Assembly: GCA_934655875.1 (NCBI GenBank)
Contig: CAKUHB010000012.1
Span: 1-63,747 of the forward strand
From: an uncultured Oscillospiraceae bacterium
GTDB lineage: Bacteria; Bacillota; Clostridia; Oscillospirales; Oscillospiraceae
Direction: 5' to 3'
DNA length: 63,747 bases
Part shown: positions 18,752 to 27,065 of the stretch, one piece after another
Position numbering within the stretch: the stretch's first letter is position 1
Layout: every line of letters begins with the position of its first letter
The notes under the pieces: generated by a model
The model's input: the letters and a program-made list of their open reading frames with translations, nothing else
What the model was told of the DNA's origin: nothing
The model's database searches: none
Position numbers and translations under genes: made by a program

Positions 18752-20335
18752 ATGAAAAAACGATTGCTGTCACTGTTTTTAGCTGCCTGCCTGCTCGCGG
18801 CGCTCCTGCCCGCAGCTGTGCTGGCCGCAGAGCCTGTTATTGAGCTGGATCAGGCAAAGCTCAATGAATATTTAGGGGAAGCGTCTCTGGTAAATGAGGC
18901 TAATTTTGCATATTCTTACAAGAATCCGCTTCCCGCAGGCAGCTACCGGCTGACAGGCGATGTTGTGATCAAGGCCTCGATCGTGATCGAGGGCGATGTC
19001 ACGCTCGATCTGAACGGCAAACATATCAAAAAGCATGTTGACGCGCTGTGCGGCGCGATCCGCGTAATGGGCACGGACGCCAGCCTGACGCTGACGGACA
19101 GCAGCGAGGAAAAAAACGGTGCGATCGACTCATTCCAGGCGGGGGATGCCGCCCCGCTGGGCGGCGGCGTTTATGTGGACGGCGGCACGTTCGTCATGAC
19201 TGGCGGCACGATTTTTTCCTCCGCTGCCAACAGTGACGGCGGCGGTGTGTATCTGACCAACGGCGCCGTCTTCACGATGACCGGCGGTGCGATTCAAGGC
19301 TGCAGAGCTACATATAATTCCGGCGGCGGCGTGTATGTCGGCGCAGACTGTACCTTTATGATGCAGGACGGTGTGATTGAAAATTGCAGCGCCGGCACTG
19401 GTGATAGCTGCTTTGGCGGCGGCGTTTATGTGGCAGGCAGCTTCCTCATGACCGGCGGCGCGATCCGCGGCTGCAGTGTAATAGAGAAAGAGAACGCCAG
19501 CGGCGGCGGTGTCTATGTCACCGCAAATGCAGCCTTCACGATGACCGGCGGCAGCATCGAGAATTGCTTTGTATGGGGCCTTGGCGGCGGTGTCTATGTC
19601 GGCGGTACGTTTGAGATGACCGGCGGCCATATCAAGAACTGCTCCGCATGGGGCGAAGGCGGCGGCGTCTACGTCGCAGAAGGCGCTTCCGCGACGCTCA
19701 TCACGGAGAATATCACCGGCAACAAAAATCAAAGCGGCGAAACCGATGATATTATCGGCGTCTATGAAGAATACGTCCCGTCCGTCGAGCCGGAAGAGCC
19801 CGACCTCCCGCTTGCAGCCGTTCTGCCCGCTGTCCTGCCGGAAATGGACTTTGCCGACGTGAGCAAGACCGACTGGTTCTATTCCAATGTGAAATACGTC
19901 TATGAAACCGGCCTGATGACCGGCACGGCTGCGAATGCATTCAGCCCGGACGCGCCTGTGACGCGCGGCATGGTCATGACCATCCTCGCCCGCCGCGAGG
20001 GCGTCCGCACCGACCGCTATACCCCGTGGTACGCTGCGGGCTGCGAATGGGCAAAGGCCAGCGGCGTCTCCGATGGTACGAACCCCGAAGCCGCCGTCAC
20101 CCGCGAGCAGCTGGCCGCGATGCTCTACCGCTACGCGAAGCTGAAGGGCTGCGATCTGACCTCCGGCACGCTGGACGCCTTCTCCGACGGTGCAGCTGCC
20201 AGCGCCTACGCGCTCGAAGCGCTGCAATGGGCCGCCGCGCAGAATCTCCTCACCGGCTCAAACGGTGCGCTCGCCCCGCAGGGGATCGCCACCCGCGCCC
20301 AGCTCGCTGCCATCCTGCACCGATTCTTCGGGTGA
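18752..20335 (+). CDS. SLH-anchored surface protein with a beta-helix repeat region
   Basis: Exported protein of 527 residues. A signal peptide (MKKRLLSLFLAACLL..., cleavage near ALAA) follows GGAAAGGG at a good distance, which fixes the start at 18752. Residues about 125-320 hold seven imperfect repeats of GGGVYV...F.MTGG.I..C, the pattern of a right-handed parallel beta-helix as in polymorphic surface proteins. Three SLH modules follow (about 365-527, FADVSKTDWF / TPWYAAGCEWAK / DAFSDGAAAS). These normally bind pyruvylated cell-wall polymers. It is probably an adhesin or glycan-binding surface protein; no catalytic motif is visible. Confidence 0.88.
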   Translation: MKKRLLSLFLAACLLAALLPAAVLAAEPVIELDQAKLNEYLGEASLVNEANFAYSYKNPLPAGSYRLTGDVVIKASIVIEGDVTLDLNGKHIKKHVDALCGAIRVMGTDASLTLTDSSEEKNGAIDSFQAGDAAPLGGGVYVDGGTFVMTGGTIFSSAANSDGGGVYLTNGAVFTMTGGAIQGCRATYNSGGGVYVGADCTFMMQDGVIENCSAGTGDSCFGGGVYVAGSFLMTGGAIRGCSVIEKENASGGGVYVTANAAFTMTGGSIENCFVWGLGGGVYVGGTFEMTGGHIKNCSAWGEGGGVYVAEGASATLITENITGNKNQSGETDDIIGVYEEYVPSVEPEEPDLPLAAVLPAVLPEMDFADVSKTDWFYSNVKYVYETGLMTGTAANAFSPDAPVTRGMVMTILARREGVRTDRYTPWYAAGCEWAKASGVSDGTNPEAAVTREQLAAMLYRYAKLKGCDLTSGTLDAFSDGAAASAYALEALQWAAAQNLLTGSNGALAPQGIATRAQLAAILHRFFG

Positions 20336-20391
20336 AATAAGACTGCCAGAAACATCGCTGTCCGTATTTGGCAAAAAGCTACCTGTTTGGT

Positions 20392-20499
20392 TGTAGGGGT
20401 CGATGCCCACATCGACCCGGCAGAACAGAGCGATTATACGGAAATCTACGGCAAACTCGTGACCTTTACAGCGGGACGATGTAGGCATCGTCCCCTACA
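20392..20499. repeat. 108-bp palindrome-ended intergenic repeat, copy 2
   Basis: Same length, ends and internal order as 7842-7949 (TGTAGGGG...CCCCTACA). Changes within one hairpin arm are matched in the other (CGATGCCCACATCG with CGACCC; CGATGTAGGCATCG with CGTCCC), suggesting structure is maintained. It lies 57 bases after the SLH gene. Confidence 0.8.
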
Positions 20500-20553
20500 A
20501 ACAAACCAGAACTTCTTCAGCAAAAACGGGCAAGCGTGTTTTTCGAAAGTCTC

Positions 20554-20592
20554 AGCCCCCGGACGATACCGTCCGGGGGCTGTCTTGTTGTA
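20554..20592 (+). terminator. Terminator downstream of the SLH gene
   Basis: An 11-bp stem AGCCCCCGGAC/GTCCGGGGGCT with loop GATACC, followed by GTCTTGTTGT. It lies about 220 bases after the SLH stop because the 108-bp repeat intervenes. Confidence 0.65.
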
Positions 20593-20599
20593 TAAAGAA

Positions 20600-20871
20600 A
20601 ACCACCGGCAATGCCGGTGGTTCCAAAAAGCTTTAGCTATGCCCAGAAAAAATATCCGAGCGAAGCGAGGAACAAGTCTGGAAAGCAGTTGATAAGGTGC
20701 GATTCAAAAAGGTAGATAATCGAGAGAGGTGAAAAGCAAAATGCGCCAGGCCGCTATTTCAATAGCAGTAGGGCGCATCATGCAGTAGAAAGAAAATTCG
20801 ATGAGCCTATAGGCTCGGCTGGTAATAGGCCCTAAGGGGGCCTGTGCAAACCACCGGCACGGCCGGTGGTT
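20600..20871. mobile_element. 272-bp hairpin-ended element (IS200/IS605 MITE or PATE-like)
   Basis: Both ends carry the same 10-bp-stem hairpin, AACCACCGGC/GCCGGTGGTT (20600-20622 and 20849-20871). Between them are three more consecutive stems: ATGCGCC...GGGCGCAT, GAGCC-TATA-GGCTC and AGGCCC/GGGCCT near the right end. Terminal hairpins without inverted-repeat ends are typical of IS200/IS605 single-strand transposons and their non-autonomous derivatives. No transposase frame is present. Confidence 0.5.
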
Positions 20872-20876
20872 ATGAT

Positions 20877-21956
20877 TTATTCATCCAGAATCGCCATCAG
20901 ATACTGCCACGTGAGCGTCCCGCGGCGGAAGAGCTTTTGCAGCAGCTGCAAATTGTCCGCCGAATGCTCCACTTCCTTGCTGTAGAGACTGACGATCGCC
21001 GCAAACGCCTGCATGCTGTCCGCGTCTGCCGTCAGCTCGCGCAGGCACAGCAGGTGGAACGCGCAGCTGAGGATCCGCGGGGCGAACTGCCGGTCGTTGA
21101 CGGCCTTGAGTGCATACCGGAACAGGAAATAGACCAGCAGATTCTCATACTGCACGGCGTATTCCATCCGGAATGCCGCGGGCGGCGTGTCCTGATGCAC
21201 TGCGCCGTCCAGCATCGCTTCAAAGCGTTTTGTCAGATGCTCCATATTGTTGAGCACCATCCAGCACGGGAAAAACCGCCCGCGGCGGCTGCGGATGCGC
21301 GCCAGCCGGACAAGACTCCTGTCCTGATAATCCTGAGACTGGAACCGCTTTGCCAGCACCGGGATCAGCTCGTCCCGCCCTTCGTCCAGCAGCCGCTGCA
21401 CGCGCCGCGCCAGCAGCAGAACGAGCGCCAGCCGGTCCTCAAACGGCCGTTCGCGCTCCTGCGCCAGTCCAATGGCCGCCGTCCGCGCGGACAGAAGCGC
21501 CATGTATAAGGTCGGGTCAAGCTCGTTCGGGACGACCGGCCCGCCGTCGTCTGTGGTTTCCAGCCGCAGCGGCGCTTCGTGCTCCAGCAGCAGCCGCGCC
21601 GCTTCCGGACAGGAGACCGAGAGCGTCAGCTCCGCCGTCTGTCCGTATTCCTCCGTAAAGCGCGGATGCGTAAAGCACGTGCGGCAGAGAGCCTCCGCGC
21701 CGTATGCCGCCTGAATGGGGCAAAGCCCGTCCTCCCGCAGCAGCACGCATTTCCCGTCCTGCTCGCGAAAGCGCGTCTCGCCGTTCTGGGTCAGCATGGC
21801 CGCGCGCACCTGCTCGCCAAGCGCGCCGGGCATGGCGCGGTAGCGCGCCATCGCGTCCTCATCCAGGATGATCTGCCAGTCCTTGCAGCAGGTGTCCGGG
21901 CAGTCGCCAGCCAGACAGTGAAAACGGTTTACATAATCAAATCGTACGTGCTTCAT
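20877..21956 (-). CDS. FliB-like (flagellin lysine-N-methylase family) cysteine-cluster protein
   Basis: A 359-residue protein with the N-terminal cysteine motif CPDTCCKDW (about 19-27), a central CxxxxGLCPIQ and CRTCFTHPR followed by SVSCPEAARLLL. This spacing of cysteines is the signature of the FliB/YkgJ family, thought to bind an iron or zinc centre and, in FliB itself, to methylate flagellin lysines. No flagellar gene is in the window and the family is broad, so the target is unknown. The frame ends six bases from the 272-bp element, so its 3' end borders a mobile element, but its length is normal. Confidence 0.75.
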   Translation of the reverse strand: MKHVRFDYVNRFHCLAGDCPDTCCKDWQIILDEDAMARYRAMPGALGEQVRAAMLTQNGETRFREQDGKCVLLREDGLCPIQAAYGAEALCRTCFTHPRFTEEYGQTAELTLSVSCPEAARLLLEHEAPLRLETTDDGGPVVPNELDPTLYMALLSARTAAIGLAQERERPFEDRLALVLLLARRVQRLLDEGRDELIPVLAKRFQSQDYQDRSLVRLARIRSRRGRFFPCWMVLNNMEHLTKRFEAMLDGAVHQDTPPAAFRMEYAVQYENLLVYFLFRYALKAVNDRQFAPRILSCAFHLLCLRELTADADSMQAFAAIVSLYSKEVEHSADNLQLLQKLFRRGTLTWQYLMAILDE

Positions 21957-22009
21957 ACAAATACCTCGTTTCTTTTTCGATGATATCAGCTTTCCTGCCG
22001 CACGTCAAC

Positions 22010-22038
22010 TTGTCTTTCGCTGCCGGATGTGATACAAT
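22010..22038 (+). promoter_or_regulatory. Promoter of the PAP2 phosphatase gene
   Basis: TTGTCT (22010-22015), a 17-base spacer and TACAAT (22033-22038), 42 bases before the ATG. Confidence 0.65.
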
Positions 22039-22080
22039 CCACAAACAGGCATTTTTAGATTGAAACAAAGAGGATAATTC

Positions 22081-23040
22081 ATGAAAAAACTGAAACGTAC
22101 CTATTCGCGCTGCGCCATTCTTGCCGCAGCCGTGCTGCTCCTGCTGCTGATCGCAGGCTCGTTTGCCGACCTGCCGATCTCCAGATTCCTGTATCCCGGC
22201 CATGAAAGCTCCTTCGGCCAGTTCTTCGCCGCCTTCGGCGAGCTGCCCGCGTTCTCGCTGCTGGCGGGCTGCGGCGTGCTCCTTATCACCCAGCGTGGCC
22301 GCTTCCGCGAGGAGCTGCGTATCATCCTGCTCGCCGGCGGCATCTGCCTGACGGCGGCCAGCATCTTCCTTGCCGTGCATGAAGCGACGGACAATGTCCC
22401 GGCCATGCCGATGGCGGTCGCGCTGCTGGTGACGGTGTTCGTGGACACGCTGACGGCGTTCGCCCTGCTCATCCTCACGCGCGAGACCCAGACCAAGACG
22501 CTTCTGCGCTTTCTGTGCACGGTCATCTTCGTCTGCGTCGGCATTATGCTGCTCATCAACATCATCAAGGTGCCCTGGGGCCGCGTCCGCATGCGCCTGA
22601 TCGTCTCCACGGGCAACGAATCGTATTTCACAAACTGGTGGCAGGCCGGCACGGCGCTCAAAAAGCGGCTGGTGGCCGACGGTGTTTCGTCCGATGAGTT
22701 CCGCTCGTTCCCGTCCGGCCATACGGCCTGTGCATCCTGCGCGATGCTCCTGATCCTCCTGCCGACGCTCTATCGCCGCCTGCACGATAAAGAGCCGCTC
22801 TTCATGGCCATCGGCGCAGGTTGGACGCTGCTGGTCGCGTTCTCGCGGCTGCGCATGGGCGCGCACTTTCTGTCCGACGTGTCGGTCTCGGCGCTTCTGA
22901 CCATCGGCCTTGGCACTGTCGGCGTGTGGCTGTTCTATTTTAACCGCCCGTTCTTCGGCAAGCTCTGGGCCTTCTTCTCCGGCGAAGTCCCGGCAAAGCA
23001 GGCCAAAAAGCAGGAAAAGAACCCCGACAGCGAAGCATAA
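22081..23040 (+). CDS. PAP2-superfamily membrane phosphatase
   Basis: A 319-residue integral membrane protein with about six to eight hydrophobic segments, starting MKKLKRTYSR. The three PAP2 motifs are visible near the C-terminal half: VPWGRVRMR, FPSGHTACAS and SRLRMGAHFLSDV with the nucleophile histidine. Such enzymes dephosphorylate lipid phosphates, for example undecaprenyl pyrophosphate or phosphatidate. The C-terminus is charged (KQAKKQEKNPDSEA). It is a single-gene unit between its own promoter and the terminator at 23049. Which lipid it acts on is not readable. Confidence 0.88.
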   Translation: MKKLKRTYSRCAILAAAVLLLLLIAGSFADLPISRFLYPGHESSFGQFFAAFGELPAFSLLAGCGVLLITQRGRFREELRIILLAGGICLTAASIFLAVHEATDNVPAMPMAVALLVTVFVDTLTAFALLILTRETQTKTLLRFLCTVIFVCVGIMLLINIIKVPWGRVRMRLIVSTGNESYFTNWWQAGTALKKRLVADGVSSDEFRSFPSGHTACASCAMLLILLPTLYRRLHDKEPLFMAIGAGWTLLVAFSRLRMGAHFLSDVSVSALLTIGLGTVGVWLFYFNRPFFGKLWAFFSGEVPAKQAKKQEKNPDSEA

Positions 23041-23048
23041 CGCCATCC

Positions 23049-23087
23049 AAAATCCGCGCAGGTGCATTCCGCACCTGCGCGGATTTT
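23049..23087. terminator. Bidirectional terminator after the PAP2 gene
   Basis: A 17-bp perfect stem AAAATCCGCGCAGGTGC with complement and loop ATTCC, with A- and T-ends on both sides. It starts nine bases after the stop codon. Confidence 0.85.
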
Positions 23088-23100
23088 ATGCAAAGACTGC

Positions 23101-23129
23101 TTGACAAGCGCGGCACGGTTTCCTATAGT
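23101..23129 (+). promoter_or_regulatory. Near-consensus promoter of the GNAT gene
   Basis: TTGACA (23101-23106), a 17-base spacer and TATAGT (23124-23129), 33 bases before the start codon. It is one of the best SigA matches in the window. Confidence 0.8.
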
Positions 23130-23161
23130 AAAGCAATAAAAAACGAAATGGGGCGAACCTT

Positions 23162-23653
23162 ATGGAATTGGAAGTGCGGGCGTACACACCGGGCGATCTG
23201 CCGGCGATGATCCGTATTTGGAATGAGGTCGTGGAGGACGGCGTGGCCTTCCCGCAGGAGGAGCTGCTGGACGAGACCTCCGGCGCGGAGTTTTTCGCCG
23301 CGCAGACATACAGCGCAGTCGCCGTCAAAAAAACGAGCGGACAGGTGGTCGGGCTCTATATCCTGCACCCGAACAATGTCGGCCGCTGCGGCCATATCTG
23401 CAACGCCAGCTACGCGGTCGAGCGCGCCGCGCGCGGCCTGCACGCGGGCGAAGCGCTCGTGTCTGACTGCCTGCGGCAGGGCAGGGCGCACGGCTTCCGC
23501 GTGCTGCAATTCAACGCTGTCGTCGCCAGCAACACGCATGCGCGCCACCTGTATGAGCGTCTGGGCTTCATCCAGCTCGGCACCATTCCCGGCGGCTTCC
23601 GCATGAAGGACGGCCATTACGAGGATATCTGCCCATACTATCATACCCTGTAA
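23162..23653 (+). CDS. GNAT-family N-acetyltransferase
   Basis: A 163-residue single-domain acetyltransferase. The acetyl-CoA loop region reads RGLHAGEALVSDCL (about 100-113), preceded by a beta-bulge strand around NASYAVE; the C-terminal HLYERLGFIQLGTIPGGFR is the usual GNAT strand 6-7 segment. The length and the LYERLGF signature fit the phosphinothricin/RimI-like groups; the acceptor is unknown. It has its own promoter and terminator, with GGGGCG as a weak ribosome-binding site. Confidence 0.85.
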   Translation: MELEVRAYTPGDLPAMIRIWNEVVEDGVAFPQEELLDETSGAEFFAAQTYSAVAVKKTSGQVVGLYILHPNNVGRCGHICNASYAVERAARGLHAGEALVSDCLRQGRAHGFRVLQFNAVVASNTHARHLYERLGFIQLGTIPGGFRMKDGHYEDICPYYHTL

Positions 23654-23707
23654 AAAAGCCTGTCCTTGGCTCTCCCTCCGGGAGAACCAAGGGCGCCGGC
23701 ATGAGAA

Positions 23708-23747
23708 ATGGAGCGTATCGGTATCGATACGCTCCATAACTGTTTTA
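23708..23747 (+). terminator. Terminator after the GNAT gene
   Basis: A 13-bp perfect stem ATGGAGCGTATCG with complement and loop GTAT, followed by AACTGTTTTA. It ends 20 bases before the convergent deacetylase stop, so it may serve mainly the plus strand. Confidence 0.65.
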
Positions 23748-23765
23748 ATACAGTGCAGGCTGTTT

Positions 23766-24887
23766 TCAGTTGATCTTTCCGGACGGGGAAACGAACCATG
23801 TGAAATCCGGGACGGTGATGCGGCGCGAGACGAAGCTGCGCGGCACCTGATACGGGTCCATGCCCGTCTGGTAGGTCCAGCCGTCCATGCGCAGGGCGAA
23901 GCTGTAATAGTCCTTCGCGATATCCATGGTCAGATGGCTGTACTTGCCCTCCGGATAGCACAGCACATATGGGATCTGCCCTGTTGCCGCGGCCAGCGCC
24001 GCGTTGGACAGCTCCATCTCCTGCCGGAGCGTAGCTTCGTCCATCGCGCTCAGATTCCCGTGCGTATACGTGTGGCTCTGGATGCTGACAAGACCGGACG
24101 CCGCCAGCTCATACACCTGCTCGCGCGTCATCTTGTGGGGATTTCCCATCGCATTGCCGATGACAAAGATCGTCGCCTTGGCCTGATACTGCTCGAGCAG
24201 GGGATAGAGAACGGTATAATTGTCGTCATATCCGTCGTCAAACGTCAGGATGACCGGCTTTTCGTAATCCTCGATATGCGCCAGATCGGAAAACCAGATG
24301 GTCTCGTATCCGTTTTCCTGCAAATATTGCAGCTGCGCTTCCATCCCGGCAGTGCTGACGAACAGATCAGAATAGCCCCAGATCTCGTCGCCGACGGCGT
24401 GATACATGAGGACCGGCACATTCCAGCCCGCCGGAATTTCTCCGAGCTCCTGCCGCTTCGCCAGATACCGGCTTCCGTCCGGCGCCTGGCCCCATTCGAG
24501 ACCAAGGCGCGCAGCCGCGTCTTCCAGCTTTATATAATCCCGTTCGCCGAAGCTGATAAAATCAAGTCCATCCAGAATGCCCGGCTCCGGTTGCAGCGGC
24601 GCAGCGGCTTCCGTTATGTCGTCCGCTGCAATCCACGCTGCTTCTTCTGCCGTATACACCTCCGTCAGCCGCCCCAGCAGCCAGACCGGCTCCGCCGGCA
24701 GAAGCGCGGCTTCCGGCTCCGGTTCTTCTGCCATAACGGTTTCCTGCACAGGCTCCGGCTCCGGGAGCGGCTCTGCTTCCGCCGAAACGGCAGGCTCCGG
24801 CAGGACTTCAGGCTCCGCTGCCGGTTCGGCGCACGCGCAAAGCCCGAGAAGCAGCAGCACGCACAGGAGAAAACGTGTCGTTCGCAT
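23766..24887 (-). CDS. Polysaccharide deacetylase lipoprotein (CE4)
   Basis: An exported lipoprotein of 373 residues. The start at 24887 follows GAGGAC by eight bases. The leader ends in a lipobox-like LCAC, giving a lipidated cysteine about 20 residues in. A Glu/Pro/Ala-rich stalk (about 22-75) spaces the catalytic part from the membrane. The NodB domain (about 165-370) has the metal aspartates in TFDDGYDDN and the histidines in SHTYTH. Such enzymes remove N-acetyl groups from peptidoglycan, or acetyl groups from other cell-wall glycans. The region at 90-150 is a possible propeller-like or SH3-like insert not recognised. Confidence 0.9.
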   Translation of the reverse strand: MRTTRFLLCVLLLLGLCACAEPAAEPEVLPEPAVSAEAEPLPEPEPVQETVMAEEPEPEAALLPAEPVWLLGRLTEVYTAEEAAWIAADDITEAAAPLQPEPGILDGLDFISFGERDYIKLEDAAARLGLEWGQAPDGSRYLAKRQELGEIPAGWNVPVLMYHAVGDEIWGYSDLFVSTAGMEAQLQYLQENGYETIWFSDLAHIEDYEKPVILTFDDGYDDNYTVLYPLLEQYQAKATIFVIGNAMGNPHKMTREQVYELAASGLVSIQSHTYTHGNLSAMDEATLRQEMELSNAALAAATGQIPYVLCYPEGKYSHLTMDIAKDYYSFALRMDGWTYQTGMDPYQVPRSFVSRRITVPDFTWFVSPSGKIN

Positions 24888-24918
24888 AAAAGACGTCCTC
24901 ATTTCTTCCGTTTTTTAC

Positions 24919-24947
24919 AGAATATCATGAATTTTCTCCGGAAACAA
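24919..24947 (-). promoter_or_regulatory. Promoter of the deacetylase gene
   Basis: On the minus strand TTGTTT (24942-24947), a 17-base spacer and TATTCT (24919-24924), about 32 bases upstream of the start. Confidence 0.55.
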
Positions 24948-24967
24948 GTCTGTAAATCCGGTTTTTC

Positions 24968-24996
24968 TTGACGGCGGTGCGCCTGCTGATTATAAT
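24968..24996 (+). promoter_or_regulatory. Promoter of the ktrB-ktrA operon
   Basis: TTGACG (24968-24973), a 17-base spacer and TATAAT (24991-24996), 37 bases before ktrB. It is back to back with the deacetylase promoter. Confidence 0.75.
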
Positions 24997-25032
24997 ATAG
25001 TATATTTCCAAAGGAAGGACAGGCATTCTAAA

Positions 25033-26403
25033 ATGCTTTCATCGTTTTTCCGCCGTCTCGGCCGCCCATTCCGGGCGATGAAGCCCGGGCGGCTGATCGT
25101 TCTGGTGTTTCTCGGAATGATCCTGCTTGGCGCAGGTCTTCTGTGCCTGCCTGCCGCATCCAGGAGCGGCCAGCCGACGGACTTTTTGACAAGCCTCTTT
25201 ACGGCCACCTCTGCAACCTGTGTGACGGGCCTCATCCGCGTCGATACCGGTATGCACTGGTCCATGTTCGGACAGGCCGTGATCCTGCTTCTCATTCAGG
25301 TCGGCGGTCTCGGCTTTATGACCATCGCCTGTCTGTTCTTCTTCGCCCTGCGGCGTAAGATCGGCCTGCGGCAGCGCATGGTCATCGCGCAGGCGCTCGG
25401 CTCCGACAGCTACAGCGGTCTTGTGAGCCTCGTCCGCAACATCCTGCGCGGCACGGCTGCGGTCGAGGGCGCGGGCGCGCTCATTCTGTTTTTCCGCTTT
25501 TTGCCGGAGTTTGGCTTTGGCCGCGCGCTGTGGTACGGCGTGTTCCATTCCGTCTCCGCGTTCTGCAACGCGGGCTTTGACGTTCTGGCGGACGTGGACG
25601 CCGGCGGCAGTCTCTGCCGCTATGTATCCGACCCGGTCGTGAATCTGACCATCATGGCGCTTATTATCATCGGCGGTCTCGGTTTTGCAGTCTGGGGCGA
25701 TATCCGGCATAACCGCCGCTTTTCCCGGATGCAGGTCTATACGCGGCTCGTCATCCTCATTACGCTCGTGCTGCTCTTCGGCGGCGCCGCCATCATCGCC
25801 GCGCTCGAGTGGAATAACCCCGGCACCATTGGCGGCATGACGGTTCCGCAGAAGCTGCTGGCCGCCCTGTTCCAGTCGGTGACGCTCCGGACGGCCGGCT
25901 TTGCCAGCTTCGACCAGAACGCGCTCAAGGACGTCACCAAGGCCTTCTGCGACATGCTGATGCTCGTCGGCGGCTCGTCCGGCTCCACGGCAGGCGGCGT
26001 CAAGACGGTGACGGTCGGCGTCATCCTGCTTGCCGCGTGGTCGACGGCGCGCGGGCGCTCGGATGTGCGCGTCATGCGCCGCACGATCCCGCAAAGGGCC
26101 GTGTCGAGTGCGCTGGCCCTGTTTATTCTCGTACTGACGATCTCCATGTTCGGCGCACTCTTCCTGTGCGTGGCCGACGGCGTCAGTCTCGAGAACGCGG
26201 TCTATGAGACCATCTCCGCCCTGTGCACGGTCGGCCTGACCACAGGCATCACACCTACGCTCAGCGCCGCGTCGCAGATCGTTCTGATCATCCTTATGTT
26301 CTTCGGGCGTCTGGGCATCATGACCATCAGCGTCGGCTTCATGGCGGCGGATCCCGCGGGGGATCGTGTCAAATATGCAGATACAAAAATTATGATCGGC
26401 TGA
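25033..26403 (+). CDS. ktrB: Potassium uptake protein, TrkH/KtrB type
   Basis: A 456-residue K+-translocating membrane subunit with four repeated membrane-pore-membrane units. Pore-loop glycines are visible in TSATCVTGL (unit 1), FHSVSAFCNAGFD (unit 2), TLRTAGF (unit 3) and SALCTVGLTTG (unit 4). The long glycine-rich linker VGGSSGSTAGGVKT lies in the middle of the third unit. It partners the RCK protein encoded 14 bases downstream. AAGGAAGG is the only ribosome-binding candidate and lies a little far from the ATG. Confidence 0.93.
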   Translation: MLSSFFRRLGRPFRAMKPGRLIVLVFLGMILLGAGLLCLPAASRSGQPTDFLTSLFTATSATCVTGLIRVDTGMHWSMFGQAVILLLIQVGGLGFMTIACLFFFALRRKIGLRQRMVIAQALGSDSYSGLVSLVRNILRGTAAVEGAGALILFFRFLPEFGFGRALWYGVFHSVSAFCNAGFDVLADVDAGGSLCRYVSDPVVNLTIMALIIIGGLGFAVWGDIRHNRRFSRMQVYTRLVILITLVLLFGGAAIIAALEWNNPGTIGGMTVPQKLLAALFQSVTLRTAGFASFDQNALKDVTKAFCDMLMLVGGSSGSTAGGVKTVTVGVILLAAWSTARGRSDVRVMRRTIPQRAVSSALALFILVLTISMFGALFLCVADGVSLENAVYETISALCTVGLTTGITPTLSAASQIVLIILMFFGRLGIMTISVGFMAADPAGDRVKYADTKIMIG

Positions 26404-26417
26404 TTGAGGAGCGCAAA

Positions 26418-27065
26418 ATGAAAAAAACATATCTGGTAGTTGGTCTTGGACGGTTCGGCAGTGCAGTCGCGCAGCGACTGTACGCGCTTGGCAGCGAGGT
26501 CATGGCGATCGACCTGCACCCCGAGCTTGTCCAGAGGATCGAAAATAAAGTCACCTGCGCCGCCGTGTGCGACGCGCGGGACGAAGAAGCGCTGCGCGCC
26601 CTCGGCGTGCGCAACTACGACTGCGCCGTGGTCGCCATCGGCAGTGATCTGGCCACGAGCGTCGTCGCCACGCTCAATCTGAAGGAGCTGGGCGTCGCCA
26701 CCGTCATCTGTAAGGCGACGGACGACACGCAGCGCCGCGCGCTGGAGAAGATCGGCGCGGATCGCGTCATCATCCCGGAGCGCGAGAGCGGCATCAAGCT
26801 GGCGCAGTCGCTGACCTCGTCGAGCATTCTGGACTTCATTGAGCTTTCGCCCGACTGCGGCATCGCCGAGATGCAGACGCCGCTTGAGTGGTGCGGCAAG
26901 AGCATCCGGGATCTGGATATCCGCGCAAAATACGGTGTGAACGTCATCGCCGTGCGCGAAAACGGAAAGGTGCGCGTCACGCTGGACGCCAACCGCCCGC
27001 TGGACGCTTCTATGACGCTCGTCCTGCTGGGCGAGAACGACCGCCTTGCGAGGGTGAAGCCGTGA
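26418..27065 (+). CDS. ktrA: RCK-domain potassium channel regulator, TrkA/KtrA type
   Basis: A cytosolic regulator of 215 residues from the ATG at 26418, which follows GAGGAGCG by six bases; the longer in-frame reading upstream overlaps ktrB and is rejected. The RCK_N Rossmann domain opens with VVGLGRFGSAVAQRL. A second half (about 135-215) is RCK_C. It gates KtrB in response to bound nucleotides. Its stop overlaps the start of the methyltransferase gene. Confidence 0.93.
   Translation: MKKTYLVVGLGRFGSAVAQRLYALGSEVMAIDLHPELVQRIENKVTCAAVCDARDEEALRALGVRNYDCAVVAIGSDLATSVVATLNLKELGVATVICKATDDTQRRALEKIGADRVIIPERESGIKLAQSLTSSSILDFIELSPDCGIAEMQTPLEWCGKSIRDLDIRAKYGVNVIAVRENGKVRVTLDANRPLDASMTLVLLGENDRLARVKP

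Noticed and set aside
18243..18773. A 176-codon minus-strand frame upstream of the SLH gene
   Set aside because: It runs through a hairpin, the 117-bp repeat and the SLH promoter, has no start signal and reads as repeat-derived sequence.
19150..19700. Regular DNA repetition that could look like a CRISPR array
   Set aside because: The repeats are in frame and code for GGGVYV...MTGG units of the SLH protein; the spacing is unequal and no cas genes are nearby.
22101..22661. A 186-codon minus-strand frame inside the PAP2 gene
   Set aside because: The plus-strand gene has all three PAP2 motifs, a promoter and a terminator; the opposite frame is basic and low in complexity.
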